64,000 nucleotides of DNA from Acidimicrobiia bacterium (GCA_030584185.1 CP129495.1:1977469-2041468); one strand, 5' to 3'. Counted from the first letter of the stretch, positions 19,241-27,421 are shown. The notes: a model not told the origin generated them from the sequence alone. Program-made: numbers and translations.

Positions 19241-20106
19241 AGCGCCTTCCGCTGCCGGAAGAGGACCACCAGCCAGCAGGCTGCCGCCAGGGTCGCCATC
19301 ATGACCAGGGAAGCGGCCGGCCCGTATCCGGCCACCTCGGGGAGCCACTCGTTGGTGGAGGCGCCCATCACCCAGTCCTTCACGTAGCCGGGGTGGTGGG
19401 GAAGCGCCAGCAGGCTCAACGACGAGTAGCCGGATTCGGTGAGGGCGGTGGCGGTGGGGACGCTCACCGTGACGACGCCCAGGAAGGCTCCGGCGGCGAT
19501 GGCGGGCCGGCGCGAGACGCTGGCGACGGCGAAGGCCAGCGGCGTGTAGGCGAGGAGGTAGGCCAGGGAGGCGATCGCCGTGGTCAGCAGGACATCGGCC
19601 TCGGCAACCGCGTACGAGGCGAACCCCTCGGCCGACACCCACGCCCGCCCCAAGTAGAGCACCAGGTGGGGCAGCCAGAGGAACGAGAACGCCACCGTGG
19701 CCAGGGCGGCCGCCCGTCCCAGGAGGTAGTCGACGGTGGTCAGCGGGCGCGAGGCGTACACCTGGAGCGTTCCGAAAGAGCGGTCCGGGATGAGCAGCTC
19801 GCCGGCGGCGAGGGCCACGAAGATCAGCGCCATCTGGCCGGTGAGGTCGAAGTACTGAGGGTGGCCGAACAGCACGAGGGCGGCATCGAACTCCCCGACC
19901 ACGACGCCGATCGCCACGAAGAAGAGGGCTGGGAGCAGGGCGCCGCCGATCAGCACCATCGGGAGGAGCTTGCGTCGCGCCCGGCGCCTTATCCCGAGCA
20001 CGCGGCGGATCCCGTCGCGATACAGCGCCCGCCTGGCGCCGCGGCGACCGGTTCGCGGCCCCTCGTGGGGCCGGTAGCCCAGATCGAAGACCACGCCTTC
20101 AGCCAT
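19237..20106 (-). CDS. ABC transporter permease (ABC-2 type)
   Basis: 289 residues from ATG 20106. Hydrophobic segments at LLPMVLIGGALLPALFFVAIGVV, GQMALIFVALAAGELLI, LATVAFSFLWLPHLVLYL, LLTTAIASLAYLLAYTPLAFAV and VMMATLAAACWLVVLF; the RSFGTLQVYASRPLTTVDYL loop matches ABC-2 permeases. Overlaps the upstream ATPase by 8 bases. The substrate cannot be inferred. Confidence 0.82.
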   Translation of the reverse strand: MAEGVVFDLGYRPHEGPRTGRRGARRALYRDGIRRVLGIRRRARRKLLPMVLIGGALLPALFFVAIGVVVGEFDAALVLFGHPQYFDLTGQMALIFVALAAGELLIPDRSFGTLQVYASRPLTTVDYLLGRAAALATVAFSFLWLPHLVLYLGRAWVSAEGFASYAVAEADVLLTTAIASLAYLLAYTPLAFAVASVSRRPAIAAGAFLGVVTVSVPTATALTESGYSSLSLLALPHHPGYVKDWVMGASTNEWLPEVAGYGPAASLVMMATLAAACWLVVLFRQRKAL

Positions 20107-21022
20107 GGGCGCCGCTGCCTTCCACGAGGAAGACGTCCTCGAGGGTGGTGCGGCGAACTCCGAGTCGCTTGATCGAGGCACCGGCCTCCACCACGGCATC
20201 GCGTGCCACCTCGAAGGGGTCCAGGTCTTCGTGGGAGATCACCAGCGACCTGGCCTCCCGCCGGACTTCGGCTCCCAGACGGCGTGCCGCCGCCTCGGTC
20301 GCCTCCGGATCACCGATCACCTCCAGCTCGGCCTCACCGGCTGTGGAGAAATCGGTGAGCGGCCCCGAACGCAGCACCCGGCCTCCGTCGAGCATCACCA
20401 CCCACTCGCAGGTGTGCTCGATGTCGGTGAGCACGTGGGACGAGGTCAGCGAGTTGATCCCGAATCCGGCGAGCCGGGTGATCAGGTCGAGCATCTCCTC
20501 CCGGCCCTCCGGGTCGAGGCCGGCGGTCGGCTCGTCGAGCAGCACCAGCTCCGGATCGTGGACGATCGCCTGGGCCAGCTTGGCCCGCTGCCGCATTCCC
20601 GTTGAGAACTCACCCATGTAGCGGAAACGCTCCTCGTGCAGGCCGACCAGTCCGAGCACGTCGGAGGCGCGTTGCCGGGCGGCCCTGGTGGGGAGCCCGC
20701 CCAGCTCTGCGGCGTAGACCATGAAGTCGGCTGCCGTCTGGTCGTCGGGGAGGCAGTCGCGCTCCGGCATCCAACCCACGCGGCTGCGCACGTCTATGGC
20801 GCCGCCGGCGAGACCGTGGCCCAGCACGCTCACCGCTCCGGCGGCAGGGGTGAGCACCCCCAGGAGCACCTTGAGGAGCGTCGTCTTGCCGGCGCCGTTG
20901 GCGCCCACCAGGCCGATACGGCCGCGGGGCACCTCGAGGTCGATGCCGTCGAGGGCGACGATGTCCCCGTACGAGAAGCGGAGGCCGCTGGTGGCTATGG
21001 CAGCCGGGGAGGTGTCGGTCAT
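20099..21022 (-). CDS. ABC transporter ATP-binding protein
   Basis: 307 residues. Walker A GANGAGKTT, signature STGMRQRAKLA, Walker B LVLLDEPTAGLDPEG, H-loop SSHVLTDIEH; the C-terminal region (VISHEDLDPFEVARDAVVEAG) is of the gliding/multidrug exporter type. Its ATG overlaps the stop of the HTH gene by 4 bases. Probably works with the permease at 19237-20106, giving a two-pair exporter operon. Confidence 0.88.
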   Translation of the reverse strand: MTDTSPAAIATSGLRFSYGDIVALDGIDLEVPRGRIGLVGANGAGKTTLLKVLLGVLTPAAGAVSVLGHGLAGGAIDVRSRVGWMPERDCLPDDQTAADFMVYAAELGGLPTRAARQRASDVLGLVGLHEERFRYMGEFSTGMRQRAKLAQAIVHDPELVLLDEPTAGLDPEGREEMLDLITRLAGFGINSLTSSHVLTDIEHTCEWVVMLDGGRVLRSGPLTDFSTAGEAELEVIGDPEATEAAARRLGAEVRREARSLVISHEDLDPFEVARDAVVEAGASIKRLGVRRTTLEDVFLVEGSGAHG

Positions 21023-21618
21023 CCGCTTCCCCTCAGGCGCCTTCTCAGGCGCTCCCAGGCGCCGGGAGCGGCCGTCGGCGGTGGCTCCGCTACCTGCGGT
21101 GTGGCTGCCCTCTCGGCACGCATCTCGGCGAGACGCTCGCGCAGGAACGCCGCTTCGGTCTCCGCCTTGGCCGCCCGCTCCCTGGCCTCGGCCAGCATCA
21201 GCCCGGCCTCGTGCAGGTTCCCCAGCTGATCCATCATGCGGTCCCAGGCGTCGCGCGGCACCAGCATGGCGGTTCCGTCGGCGGTGGGGCCGGTGGCCTC
21301 TTCCCTGACCGTCTCCTTGCGAGCGCCCTTTGGCGGTGGCGCCGACCTCCTCGGGTTTCTAGACAGGCGATGGGCCACCGACTCCGGGGTCACCATCCAG
21401 CGCGGTCCCGAAGGGCCCGCCTCGGAGACGGCGTCGACGGCACCCTTGCTGGCCCATGAGCGAAGGGTTCCCACCGGGACGCCGAAGCGGTGATGGGCCT
21501 CGCGCAGCGTGATGCGGGCCTCGGTGGGCGAGGGATCCGCGGCAGGGAGGCGCCGGGTGCGGGCAGGCGCCGCCGTGGACCGGCGCTGGGCCCACACGAA
21601 TGCCGGGTCGTCCGCCAT
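21019..21618 (-). CDS. HTH DNA-binding protein with C-terminal coiled coil
   Basis: 199 residues. Residues about 36-85 form an excisionase/MerR-like winged helix (ITLREAHHRFGVPVGTLRSWASKGAVDAV, then GPRWMVTPESVAHRL); residues about 140-180 form an Ala/Glu/Arg coiled coil. First gene of the ABC operon, translationally coupled to the ATPase, and divergent from the microcompartment operon with an 83-bp gap. It may regulate either or both; nothing proves it. ATG 21618 has GGAGAAG upstream. Confidence 0.7.
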   Translation of the reverse strand: MADDPAFVWAQRRSTAAPARTRRLPAADPSPTEARITLREAHHRFGVPVGTLRSWASKGAVDAVSEAGPSGPRWMVTPESVAHRLSRNPRRSAPPPKGARKETVREEATGPTADGTAMLVPRDAWDRMMDQLGNLHEAGLMLAEARERAAKAETEAAFLRERLAEMRAERAATPQVAEPPPTAAPGAWERLRRRLRGSG

Positions 21619-21639
21619 CTTCTCCTTCGTCGAGCAGCG

Positions 21640-21645
21640 AGGTTA
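21640..21645 (-). promoter_or_regulatory. -10 element for the HTH-ABC operon
   Basis: TAACCT on the minus strand, 21 bases before ATG 21618, giving a short leader that contains the ribosome site. Confidence 0.4.
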
Positions 21646-21689
21646 GAGGCGCCGCGTCGGCACCACCGGACCGGCGGCCCGGTTCGTGG

Positions 21690-21695
21690 AATAAT
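21690..21695 (+). promoter_or_regulatory. -10 element of the microcompartment operon
   Basis: AATAAT (5 of 6 matches to TATAAT) 6 nt before GTG 21702, in an otherwise GC-rich gap; predicts a leaderless mRNA. No convincing -35. Confidence 0.5.
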
Positions 21696-21701
21696 CCTCC
21701 C

Positions 21702-22289
21702 GTGCCCCTGCGCCCAGCACCCACCGAGGACGAGGTGAGATCTCTGGTGGAGCGCGTCGTCGCCGGCCTGACCGTCGACTCCCCGCAGGAGGCACCGGAG
21801 GCGATCCCAGGCCCCGCCACGGAAGACGCGGGCGCAATCGCCATCGGCGCCGACCACGGCGGATACCGCCTCAAGGAGCGGATCGCCTTTCGGCTGCGCG
21901 AGGCCGGGCACCAGGTCGTGGATTGCGGAACCGACTCCACCGACCCGGTGGACTACCCCGACATCGCCGTGGCGGTGGCCCGACGGGTCGCGTCGGGGGA
22001 GTGCGGCGTCGGGATCATGATCGACGGCGCCGGCATCGGCTCGGCGATGGCTGCCAACAAGGTTCCCGGGGTGCGGGCGGCGTCGTGCTACGACGTCTCC
22101 TCCGCCCGTAACTCGCGGGAGCACAACCATGCCAACCTGCTCACGCTGGGGGCGGGGCTCATCGGCGAGAACCTGGCGTGGCAGATCGTCGAGGAGTGGC
22201 TGGCGACTCCCTGGGCGGGTGGTCGCCACGCCGCCCGGGTGGCCAAGATCGACGCCCTCGACGCCATCGCCGCGGTGAGGTCGGCATGA
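21702..22289 (+). CDS. rpiB: Microcompartment RpiB-like sugar-phosphate isomerase with targeting peptide
   Basis: 195 residues from GTG 21702. Residues about 8-22 ([16 protein letters not shown]) form an amphipathic helix like BMC encapsulation peptides; a Pro/Ala-rich linker to residue 44 leads into an RpiB/LacAB domain ([54 protein letters not shown]). The usual catalytic Cys of the ICGTGIG motif is Asp108 (IDGAGIG); His141 is kept. The canonical RpiB at 31763 lacks the extension and keeps Cys. Start of a nine-gene BMC operon; likely acts on ribose-5-phosphate or another sugar phosphate in the lumen. Confidence 0.85.
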   Translation: MPLRPAPTEDEVRSLVERVVAGLTVDSPQEAPEAIPGPATEDAGAIAIGADHGGYRLKERIAFRLREAGHQVVDCGTDSTDPVDYPDIAVAVARRVASGECGVGIMIDGAGIGSAMAANKVPGVRAASCYDVSSARNSREHNHANLLTLGAGLIGENLAWQIVEEWLATPWAGGRHAARVAKIDALDAIAAVRSA

Positions 22290-23143
22290 CCGACCGCGAT
22301 GCACTGGTCGAAGCCGTCACCCGCGAGGTGCTGGCGACCATCGCCGGTGGAGCATGGGACGACTGCATGGTCTGCATCGGCGACTGTGTCGCCCACTCGG
22401 CGGACAGCGTGCGCACGGTCTTGGCTGCCGGGGCGTCGCGCATCACGTTCAACGGGGCCGGGGCCGACGTCCCCACCGACCTCGCCGGCTTCATCGACCA
22501 CACCATCCTGAAGCCCGACGCCACCGCAGCCGAGATCGATCGCATGTGCTCAGAGGCCATCGAGTACGGTTTCGCCTCGGTGTGCGTCAACCCGACCTGG
22601 GCCCGGCGGGTGGCCACCAACCTGAAGGGCACCGGCGTGATCACCTGCTGCGTGGTCGGCTTCCCTCTGGGGGCCACCACTCCCGAGATCAAGGCGATGG
22701 AGGCGCGTCGCGCCCTGCGCGACGGTGCTCGAGAGATCGACATGGTGCTCAACGTCGGCGCCCTCAAGTCGGGGGATCTCGACCTGGTGCGAAGGGACAT
22801 AGCCGGGGTCACCGAGGCCTGCCGCGAGGCCGGGGCGGTGTCGAAGGTGATCCTGGAGACGGCCCTGCTCACCGACGAGGAGAAGGTCATCGCATCCCGA
22901 CTGGCCGTCGGCGCCCGGGCCGACTTCGTCAAGACCTCGACGGGGTTCGGGCCGGGTGGTGCCACCGTCTACGACGTGGCCCTGATGCGAGAAGCGGTCG
23001 GACCGGTGGTGGGGGTCAAGGCATCGGGCGGCATCCGCAGCGCCGATGATGCACGGCAGATGATCGCCGCCGGGGCGACCAGGATCGGCGCTTCGGCGGG
23101 AGTGGCAATCGTGACGGGAGGAGCATCCGGTGAGCAGTATTGA
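22286..23143 (+). CDS. deoC: Microcompartment deoxyribose-phosphate aldolase with N-terminal extension
   Basis: 285 residues. Residues 2-20 ([19 protein letters not shown]) resemble a cargo-targeting helix. Residues 24-66 form an extra module with Cys27, Cys30 and Cys34 (CMVCIGDC). The class I aldolase barrel follows: [27 protein letters not shown] with Asp152, Schiff-base Lys216 in VKTSTGFG, and proton-relay Lys245 in GVKASGGIR. Cleaves 2-deoxyribose-5-phosphate to glyceraldehyde-3-phosphate and acetaldehyde. ATG overlaps the rpiB stop (ATGA). Confidence 0.93.
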   Translation: MTDRDALVEAVTREVLATIAGGAWDDCMVCIGDCVAHSADSVRTVLAAGASRITFNGAGADVPTDLAGFIDHTILKPDATAAEIDRMCSEAIEYGFASVCVNPTWARRVATNLKGTGVITCCVVGFPLGATTPEIKAMEARRALRDGAREIDMVLNVGALKSGDLDLVRRDIAGVTEACREAGAVSKVILETALLTDEEKVIASRLAVGARADFVKTSTGFGPGGATVYDVALMREAVGPVVGVKASGGIRSADDARQMIAAGATRIGASAGVAIVTGGASGEQY

Positions 23144-23756
23144 CCTGAGGGGCTACTCGTTCCTCGACAGCCTCCAGCCGCAGTATGCGGCTTTCCTGGG
23201 CACCGTGGCCCAGGGTTTCCTGCCGCTCGCCGGCGATGCCTCCCTCTACGTCGAGATTTCTCCCGGGGTGGAGATCAACCGCCTCACCGACGTGGCACTC
23301 AAGGCCACCGAGGTCCGACCAGGGATGCAGATCGTGGAGCGCTACTTCGGGCTGCTCGAGGTCCACTCGCCCTCGCAGGCAGAGGTCCGGGCGGCGGGCC
23401 AGGCGATCCTCGCCGAGATCGGGGCCGAGGAGTCGGATCGGATCAAGCCGCGGATCGCCTCCAGCCAGATCATCCGCCGCATCGACGACCATCACGCCCA
23501 GCTGATCAACCGCACCCGCCACGGGCAGATGATCATCCCCGGTCAGACCCTGTACCTCCTGGAGATGGAGCCTGCTTCCTACGCCCCGCTGGCGGCCAAC
23601 GAAGCGGAGAAGGCGGCTCGGATCAACGTGCTCGAGGTGCGGTCGTTCGGATCGCTGGGAAGGGTGTACCTGGGCGGGGAGGAGGCGGACATCGACGTCG
23701 GCTGGAGGGCCGCGGTGGCCGCGTTGGAGGAGTTGGAGGGTCGGGAGCTCTCCTGA
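23130..23756 (+). CDS. BMC-T shell protein (tandem-domain trimer)
   Basis: 208 residues from GTG 23130, inside the end of deoC, with a strong GGGAGGAG site. [73 protein letters not shown] and the C-terminal [22 protein letters not shown] match the circularly permuted, double-layer-forming BMC-T group (CsoS1D/CcmP-like and the Haliangium T2/T3 type, from memory). It would form a wide, possibly gated pore for larger metabolites. Confidence 0.87.
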   Translation: MSSIDLRGYSFLDSLQPQYAAFLGTVAQGFLPLAGDASLYVEISPGVEINRLTDVALKATEVRPGMQIVERYFGLLEVHSPSQAEVRAAGQAILAEIGAEESDRIKPRIASSQIIRRIDDHHAQLINRTRHGQMIIPGQTLYLLEMEPASYAPLAANEAEKAARINVLEVRSFGSLGRVYLGGEEADIDVGWRAAVAALEELEGRELS

Positions 23757-23801
23757 TGGAGCGCTCCCGCCTGCGAACACGGAAAGGAAGAGCGAGAACC
23801 G

Positions 23802-24104
23802 ATGGCTGAAGCATTGGGAATGATCGAGTGCCGCGGGTTCGCGGCGATGGTGGAGGCGGCCGACGCCATGGTGAAGGCGGCCAAGGTGGAGCTGGTGTCG
23901 TATGAGAAGACCGGCGGCGGATACGTCACCGCCGTGGTAAGGGGCGACGTCGCCGCGGTCAAGGCGGCGATCGACGCCGGCGTCCGCAGCGCCGAGAAGG
24001 TCGGCGAGGTGGTCTCGACCCATGTCATCGCCCGTCCCCACGCCCTCATCGACATCGTGCTGCCGTTGGGGCGGGGCGACCGCACCGACACGGACGAGGG
24101 TTAG
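23802..24104 (+). CDS. BMC-H shell protein (hexamer)
   Basis: 100 residues, single Pfam00936-type domain: [73 protein letters not shown]. The TGGGY loop should line the pore. This is the only BMC-H in the operon and therefore the main facet tile. It resembles the Haliangium BMC-H closely as I remember it. Preceded by GGAAAGGAAGAG, a good ribosome site consistent with high expression. Confidence 0.95.
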   Translation: MAEALGMIECRGFAAMVEAADAMVKAAKVELVSYEKTGGGYVTAVVRGDVAAVKAAIDAGVRSAEKVGEVVSTHVIARPHALIDIVLPLGRGDRTDTDEG

Positions 24105-24114
24105 GGGGCGGGCC

Positions 24115-24402
24115 GTGCTGTTGGGCCGGGTGACCGGCACCGTGGTCGCCACCCGCAAGGAGCCGACCCTCGACGGGCTCACCTTCCTGGTGGTCGCCCA
24201 CCTGGACGCAGAGGGCAAGGAGACCGGCGGTTCGGTGGTGGCCGCCGATGCCGTCGGAGCCGGTGTCGGGGAGGTCGTCATGTACGCCTCGGGATCGTCG
24301 GCGCGCCAGACGATCGCCACCAAGGACCGCCCCTGCGATGCGGTGATCATGGCGATCGTCGACACGTGGGAGGTGGGCGGCCAAGTGAAGTTCGTGAAGT
24401 GA
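24115..24402 (+). CDS. BMC-P shell vertex protein 1 (EutN/CcmL family)
   Basis: 95 residues from GTG 24115. [20 protein letters not shown], then [21 protein letters not shown] and ASGSSARQT, ending in [11 protein letters not shown], is the standard pentamer-forming EutN/CcmL sequence. Caps the icosahedral vertices. It lies between BMC-H and the aldehyde dehydrogenase, one base before the latter. Confidence 0.94.
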   Translation: MLLGRVTGTVVATRKEPTLDGLTFLVVAHLDAEGKETGGSVVAADAVGAGVGEVVMYASGSSARQTIATKDRPCDAVIMAIVDTWEVGGQVKFVK

Positions 24403-24403
24403 G

Positions 24404-25858
24404 ATGAAGCAGTCGTTCTCGGACGACGAGGTTCGGGCGATCATCGCTCGGGTGAGGTCGCGTCTCGGCGGCTCCGCCGAGGCCGCGCCCGAGCGCCCCC
24501 GGATCCCGGTCGACGTGCCCGAGGTCCCGCTGGGCGAGGGCGTGCACGACGGTGTCGACGGGGCAGTGGGGGCGGCGGCTGCGGCCCAGGAGCGGTTTGC
24601 CGCGATGGGCACCGCCATCCGTTCCTCGGTGGTGGCTTCGATCCGCAGTGCCATGATCGAGAACGCCGAGCGCCTGGCCGCCATGGCCCATGAGGAGACC
24701 GGGCTGGGTCGGGTCGCGGACAAGACCCGTAAGAACCTGTTGGTGGCCAACCGGACCCCGGGCCCGGAGGACCTGGAACCGATCATCGAGACCGGCGACG
24801 GCGGGATGATGCTCACCGAGCACGCTCCGTTCGGGGTGATCGGGTCGATCACCCCCACCACCAACCCCACCGCGACCATCATCAACAACTCGATCGCAAT
24901 CCTGAGCGGCGGCAACGCCGTGGTGTTCAACGCCCATCCCAACGCCCGAAGGGTCTCGGCGGAGACGGTGCGGCTGATCAATCGGGCGGTCGTGGCTGCC
25001 GGCGGCCCATCCGACCTGGTGACCGCAGTTGCGGTGCCCACCATCGAGTCGGCCCAGGAGTTGATGCACCATCCCAGGGTCCCCGTCCTGCTGGTGACCG
25101 GCGGACCCGGCGTGGTGCGCGAGGCGCTCAAGACCGACAAGCGGGCGATCACGGCCGGGCCGGGGAACCCACCGGCCGTCGTCGACGAGACCGCCGACGT
25201 GGTGAAGGCGGCCCGGGACATCGTCGCCGGCGCCTCGTTCGACAACAACGTCATCTGCACCGACGAGAAGACCACCATCGCCGTCCGGGCCATCGCCGAC
25301 GACCTGGTGCGGGCCATGGGGCGCGCCGGCGCCCGGGTCCTCCAGGAGCACGAACTGCGCAAGGTGGAGCGGGTCATCTTCGAGACGATGGGCCCGCCGG
25401 GGAAGCCGGGTGTGATCGATCGCTCCTGGGTGGGCAAGGACGCCGCCGCCATCGCCACCGCCGCCGGGATCGAGACCGACGGCGATCCGCGCCTCCTGGT
25501 GGCCGTGGTCCCCAACGATCACAACCTGGTGTGGACCGAGCAGATGATGCCGGTGATGCCGGTGACCGTGGTCTCCGATGTGGAGGCGGCGATCGACCTC
25601 GCCGTGCGGTCGGAGCACAGGTTCCGGCACACGGCCTCGATCCACTCCAACAACGTGGACACCATCACCCGAATGGCGCGCACCATCAACGTGTCGATCT
25701 TCGTGGCCAACGGCCCCAACTACGCCGGGCTGGGCCAGGGGGGTGAAGGCTTCACCTCGTTCTCGATCGCCAGCCCGTCCGGAGACGGGATGACCCGTCC
25801 CCTCACCTTCACCCGGGAGCGCCGCATCGCCGTCGTCGGCGCCCTCAGGATCGTCTGA
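24404..25858 (+). CDS. CoA-acylating aldehyde dehydrogenase, microcompartment type (PduP/EutE-like)
   Basis: 484 residues. An N-terminal helix (SFSDDEVRAIIARVRSRL) and Pro-rich linker match a cargo-targeting peptide. Catalytic domain: APFGVIGSITPTTNPTATIINN, GGNAVVFNAHPNA, VTGGPGVVREAL, AGPGNPPAVVDETAD and the nucleophile Cys285 in FDNNVICTDEK. Oxidises an aldehyde, here probably acetaldehyde from DeoC, with CoA and NAD to acyl-CoA. No phosphotransacylase or alcohol dehydrogenase follows. Confidence 0.93.
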   Translation: MKQSFSDDEVRAIIARVRSRLGGSAEAAPERPRIPVDVPEVPLGEGVHDGVDGAVGAAAAAQERFAAMGTAIRSSVVASIRSAMIENAERLAAMAHEETGLGRVADKTRKNLLVANRTPGPEDLEPIIETGDGGMMLTEHAPFGVIGSITPTTNPTATIINNSIAILSGGNAVVFNAHPNARRVSAETVRLINRAVVAAGGPSDLVTAVAVPTIESAQELMHHPRVPVLLVTGGPGVVREALKTDKRAITAGPGNPPAVVDETADVVKAARDIVAGASFDNNVICTDEKTTIAVRAIADDLVRAMGRAGARVLQEHELRKVERVIFETMGPPGKPGVIDRSWVGKDAAAIATAAGIETDGDPRLLVAVVPNDHNLVWTEQMMPVMPVTVVSDVEAAIDLAVRSEHRFRHTASIHSNNVDTITRMARTINVSIFVANGPNYAGLGQGGEGFTSFSIASPSGDGMTRPLTFTRERRIAVVGALRIV

Positions 25859-25859
25859 A

Positions 25860-26459
25860 GTGCGTCCCGCCCTCGCCCTGCTCGAGTTCTCCTCGGTGGC
25901 TGTGGGGATCGTGGCCGGGGATGCGATGGTGAAACGGGCCCCGGTGGCGGGGATCGTCGCCGGGACGGTTCATCCCGGCGGGTACCTGGTGATGGTGACC
26001 GGAGAGGTGGGTGACGTCGAGGAGGCGGTGATCGGCGGAGTGGCTGCCGGGAGCGATGCCCTCGTCGACCGGGTGTTCCTCCCCGAGGTGCACGCCGCGG
26101 TGACCGCAGCCCTGGGCGGAGGGCGCGGCGCCGTCCGGGGGGAGGCGCTGGGGGTCATCGAGACCGTCACCGTCGCCGCCACGCTGGAGGCTGCGGATGC
26201 CGCCATGAAGCGAGCCGAGGTCTCGCTGCTGGCGGTGCGCCTCGCAGACGGTCTCGGCGGGAAGGCGTACGCCCTGTACTCCGGAAGCCTGCCCGAGGTG
26301 CAGTCGGCGATCGATGCCGGCCTGGCGGCGATCCATCCCGATGTCGTCGTCGGATCGAGCATCGTGCCCAACCTGGCCGGGGAGATGGGTGAGAACGTGT
26401 ACGACGCCCCCCGCTTCGGGGACCGCGCCGGCTGGGGGAGCGGCGATGCAGCTGGCTGA
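25860..26459 (+). CDS. BMC-T shell protein (single-layer trimer type)
   Basis: 199 residues from GTG 25860, one base after the dehydrogenase stop. Two tandem BMC domains in canonical order: ALALLEFSSVAVGIVAGDAMVKRAPV with GGYLVMVTGEVGDVEEAV, then ALGVIETVTVAATLEAADAAMKRAEV with GKAYALYSGSLPEVQSAIDAG. A C-terminal tail of about 30 residues follows. No Cys for an Fe-S cluster. It differs in fold class from the 23130 BMC-T, so the shell has two kinds of trimer. Confidence 0.9.
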   Translation: MRPALALLEFSSVAVGIVAGDAMVKRAPVAGIVAGTVHPGGYLVMVTGEVGDVEEAVIGGVAAGSDALVDRVFLPEVHAAVTAALGGGRGAVRGEALGVIETVTVAATLEAADAAMKRAEVSLLAVRLADGLGGKAYALYSGSLPEVQSAIDAGLAAIHPDVVVGSSIVPNLAGEMGENVYDAPRFGDRAGWGSGDAAG

Positions 26460-26718
26460 GGTGATTGGAACCGTGGTGGCCAGCGTCAAGGCCGACGGGC
26501 TCGAAGGCGTCAGGTTCCTGATCGTGCAGCCGCTGGATCGGGACCTCGTGCCTCGGGGGTTCCCCGTGGTGGCGGCCGATGCGGTGACGATGGCAGGCCC
26601 GGGGGACACCGTGAACGTGGTCGCCAGCCGGGAGGCTGCGCTCGCCCTCCCCGTGCCGTTCGTGCCCGTCGACCACGCCGTGGTCGGCATCGTGGACCAC
26701 GTGGAGCGTGACCGGTGA
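26446..26718 (+). CDS. BMC-P shell vertex protein 2
   Basis: 90 residues from ATG 26446, overlapping the BMC-T end by 14 bases. EutN/CcmL fold: AEVIGTVVASVKADGLEGVRFL, FPVVAADAVTMAGPGDTVNVV, VDHAVVGIVDHVE. It diverges from vertex protein 1, especially around the loop that normally reads ASGSSAR. Confidence 0.88.
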   Translation: MQLAEVIGTVVASVKADGLEGVRFLIVQPLDRDLVPRGFPVVAADAVTMAGPGDTVNVVASREAALALPVPFVPVDHAVVGIVDHVERDR

Positions 26719-26984
26719 GGCTGGGCAGGGTGAGCGGCACCGTGGTGGCGACCATCGGAGTTCCGGCATACGGGTCCCGTCGGCTGCTCATGTGCGACCT
26801 CCTCGATGGCGCCGGCGCTGATACCGGCGACTACCTGGTGTGTGTCGACTCGGTGGGGGCCGGGGCAGGCGAGACGGTGCTCATCCTCGACGAGGGCAAC
26901 GGAGCCCGTCAGGTCCTCGACGCCCCGGACGCCCCGGTGCGGGCGGTGATCGTCGGGATCGTCGACGCCGTGACCATCGACTGA
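26715..26984 (+). CDS. BMC-P shell vertex protein 3
   Basis: 89 residues from GTG 26715 (GTGA overlap with vertex protein 2). LGRVSGTVVATIGVPAYGSRRLL, VCVDSVGAGAGETVLILDEGNGARQV and VIVGIVDAVTI match EutN/CcmL. Last gene of the operon; three BMC-P paralogues in one locus suggest mixed or alternative vertices. Confidence 0.9.
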   Translation: MRLGRVSGTVVATIGVPAYGSRRLLMCDLLDGAGADTGDYLVCVDSVGAGAGETVLILDEGNGARQVLDAPDAPVRAVIVGIVDAVTID

Positions 26985-27007
26985 CCGCTGCAGCACCGAC
27001 CCGGCGG

Positions 27008-27013
27008 TACCCT
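27008..27013 (+). promoter_or_regulatory. -10 element for the 27022 lipoprotein
   Basis: TACCCT, 8 nt before GTG 27022. Confidence 0.4.
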
Positions 27014-27021
27014 GGCGTACC

Positions 27022-27417
27022 GTGCACCGTGCCGTCTCCCTTGCCGCCGTGGTCCTGGCTCTCGCCGCCTGCAGCACCCCGTCGGCACCCATCCCCACGA
27101 CCGCCCCTCCCGGCACTCCGAGTACGGTCACCACGATCGAGGACGACACCTGCGGACTGCTCGCCACCGACACCGCCCGGTATCTGGAGTCGGTGATGGC
27201 GGTCCTCGACCAGACGACGCTCGATGAGGCCAGGGACCGCGAGTCGTGGCCGGAGGGAATGGTGGCCCTGGAACAGATGGGAAAGGATCTCGATCTGCGC
27301 TCGCAGGCGATGCGCTGTGATCGGGCTCGGGTCCAGACGCAGGCCTTCGAAGAGGCCCGTCTCGATCCCCAATCCGAACTGGCACAGTATCTGCTCCACC
27401 TCCTGGGCCAGGAGTAG
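27022..27417 (+). CDS. Small putative lipoprotein
   Basis: 131 residues from GTG 27022. Signal MHRAVSLAAVVLALAAC with lipobox LAAC, a Pro/Thr/Ser linker, then a helical domain with two further Cys (DDTCGLL and MRCDRAR). No family recognised. It lies directly after the microcompartment operon but has its own promoter-like motif, so a link to that operon is not implied. Convergent with pgl. Confidence 0.7.
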   Translation: MHRAVSLAAVVLALAACSTPSAPIPTTAPPGTPSTVTTIEDDTCGLLATDTARYLESVMAVLDQTTLDEARDRESWPEGMVALEQMGKDLDLRSQAMRCDRARVQTQAFEEARLDPQSELAQYLLHLLGQE

Positions 27418-27421
27418 CCGG

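Noticed and set aside
27022-27417. Lipoprotein as a tenth microcompartment gene
   Set aside because: It has its own TACCCT -10 and an exported signal sequence, which does not fit a cytosolic organelle.
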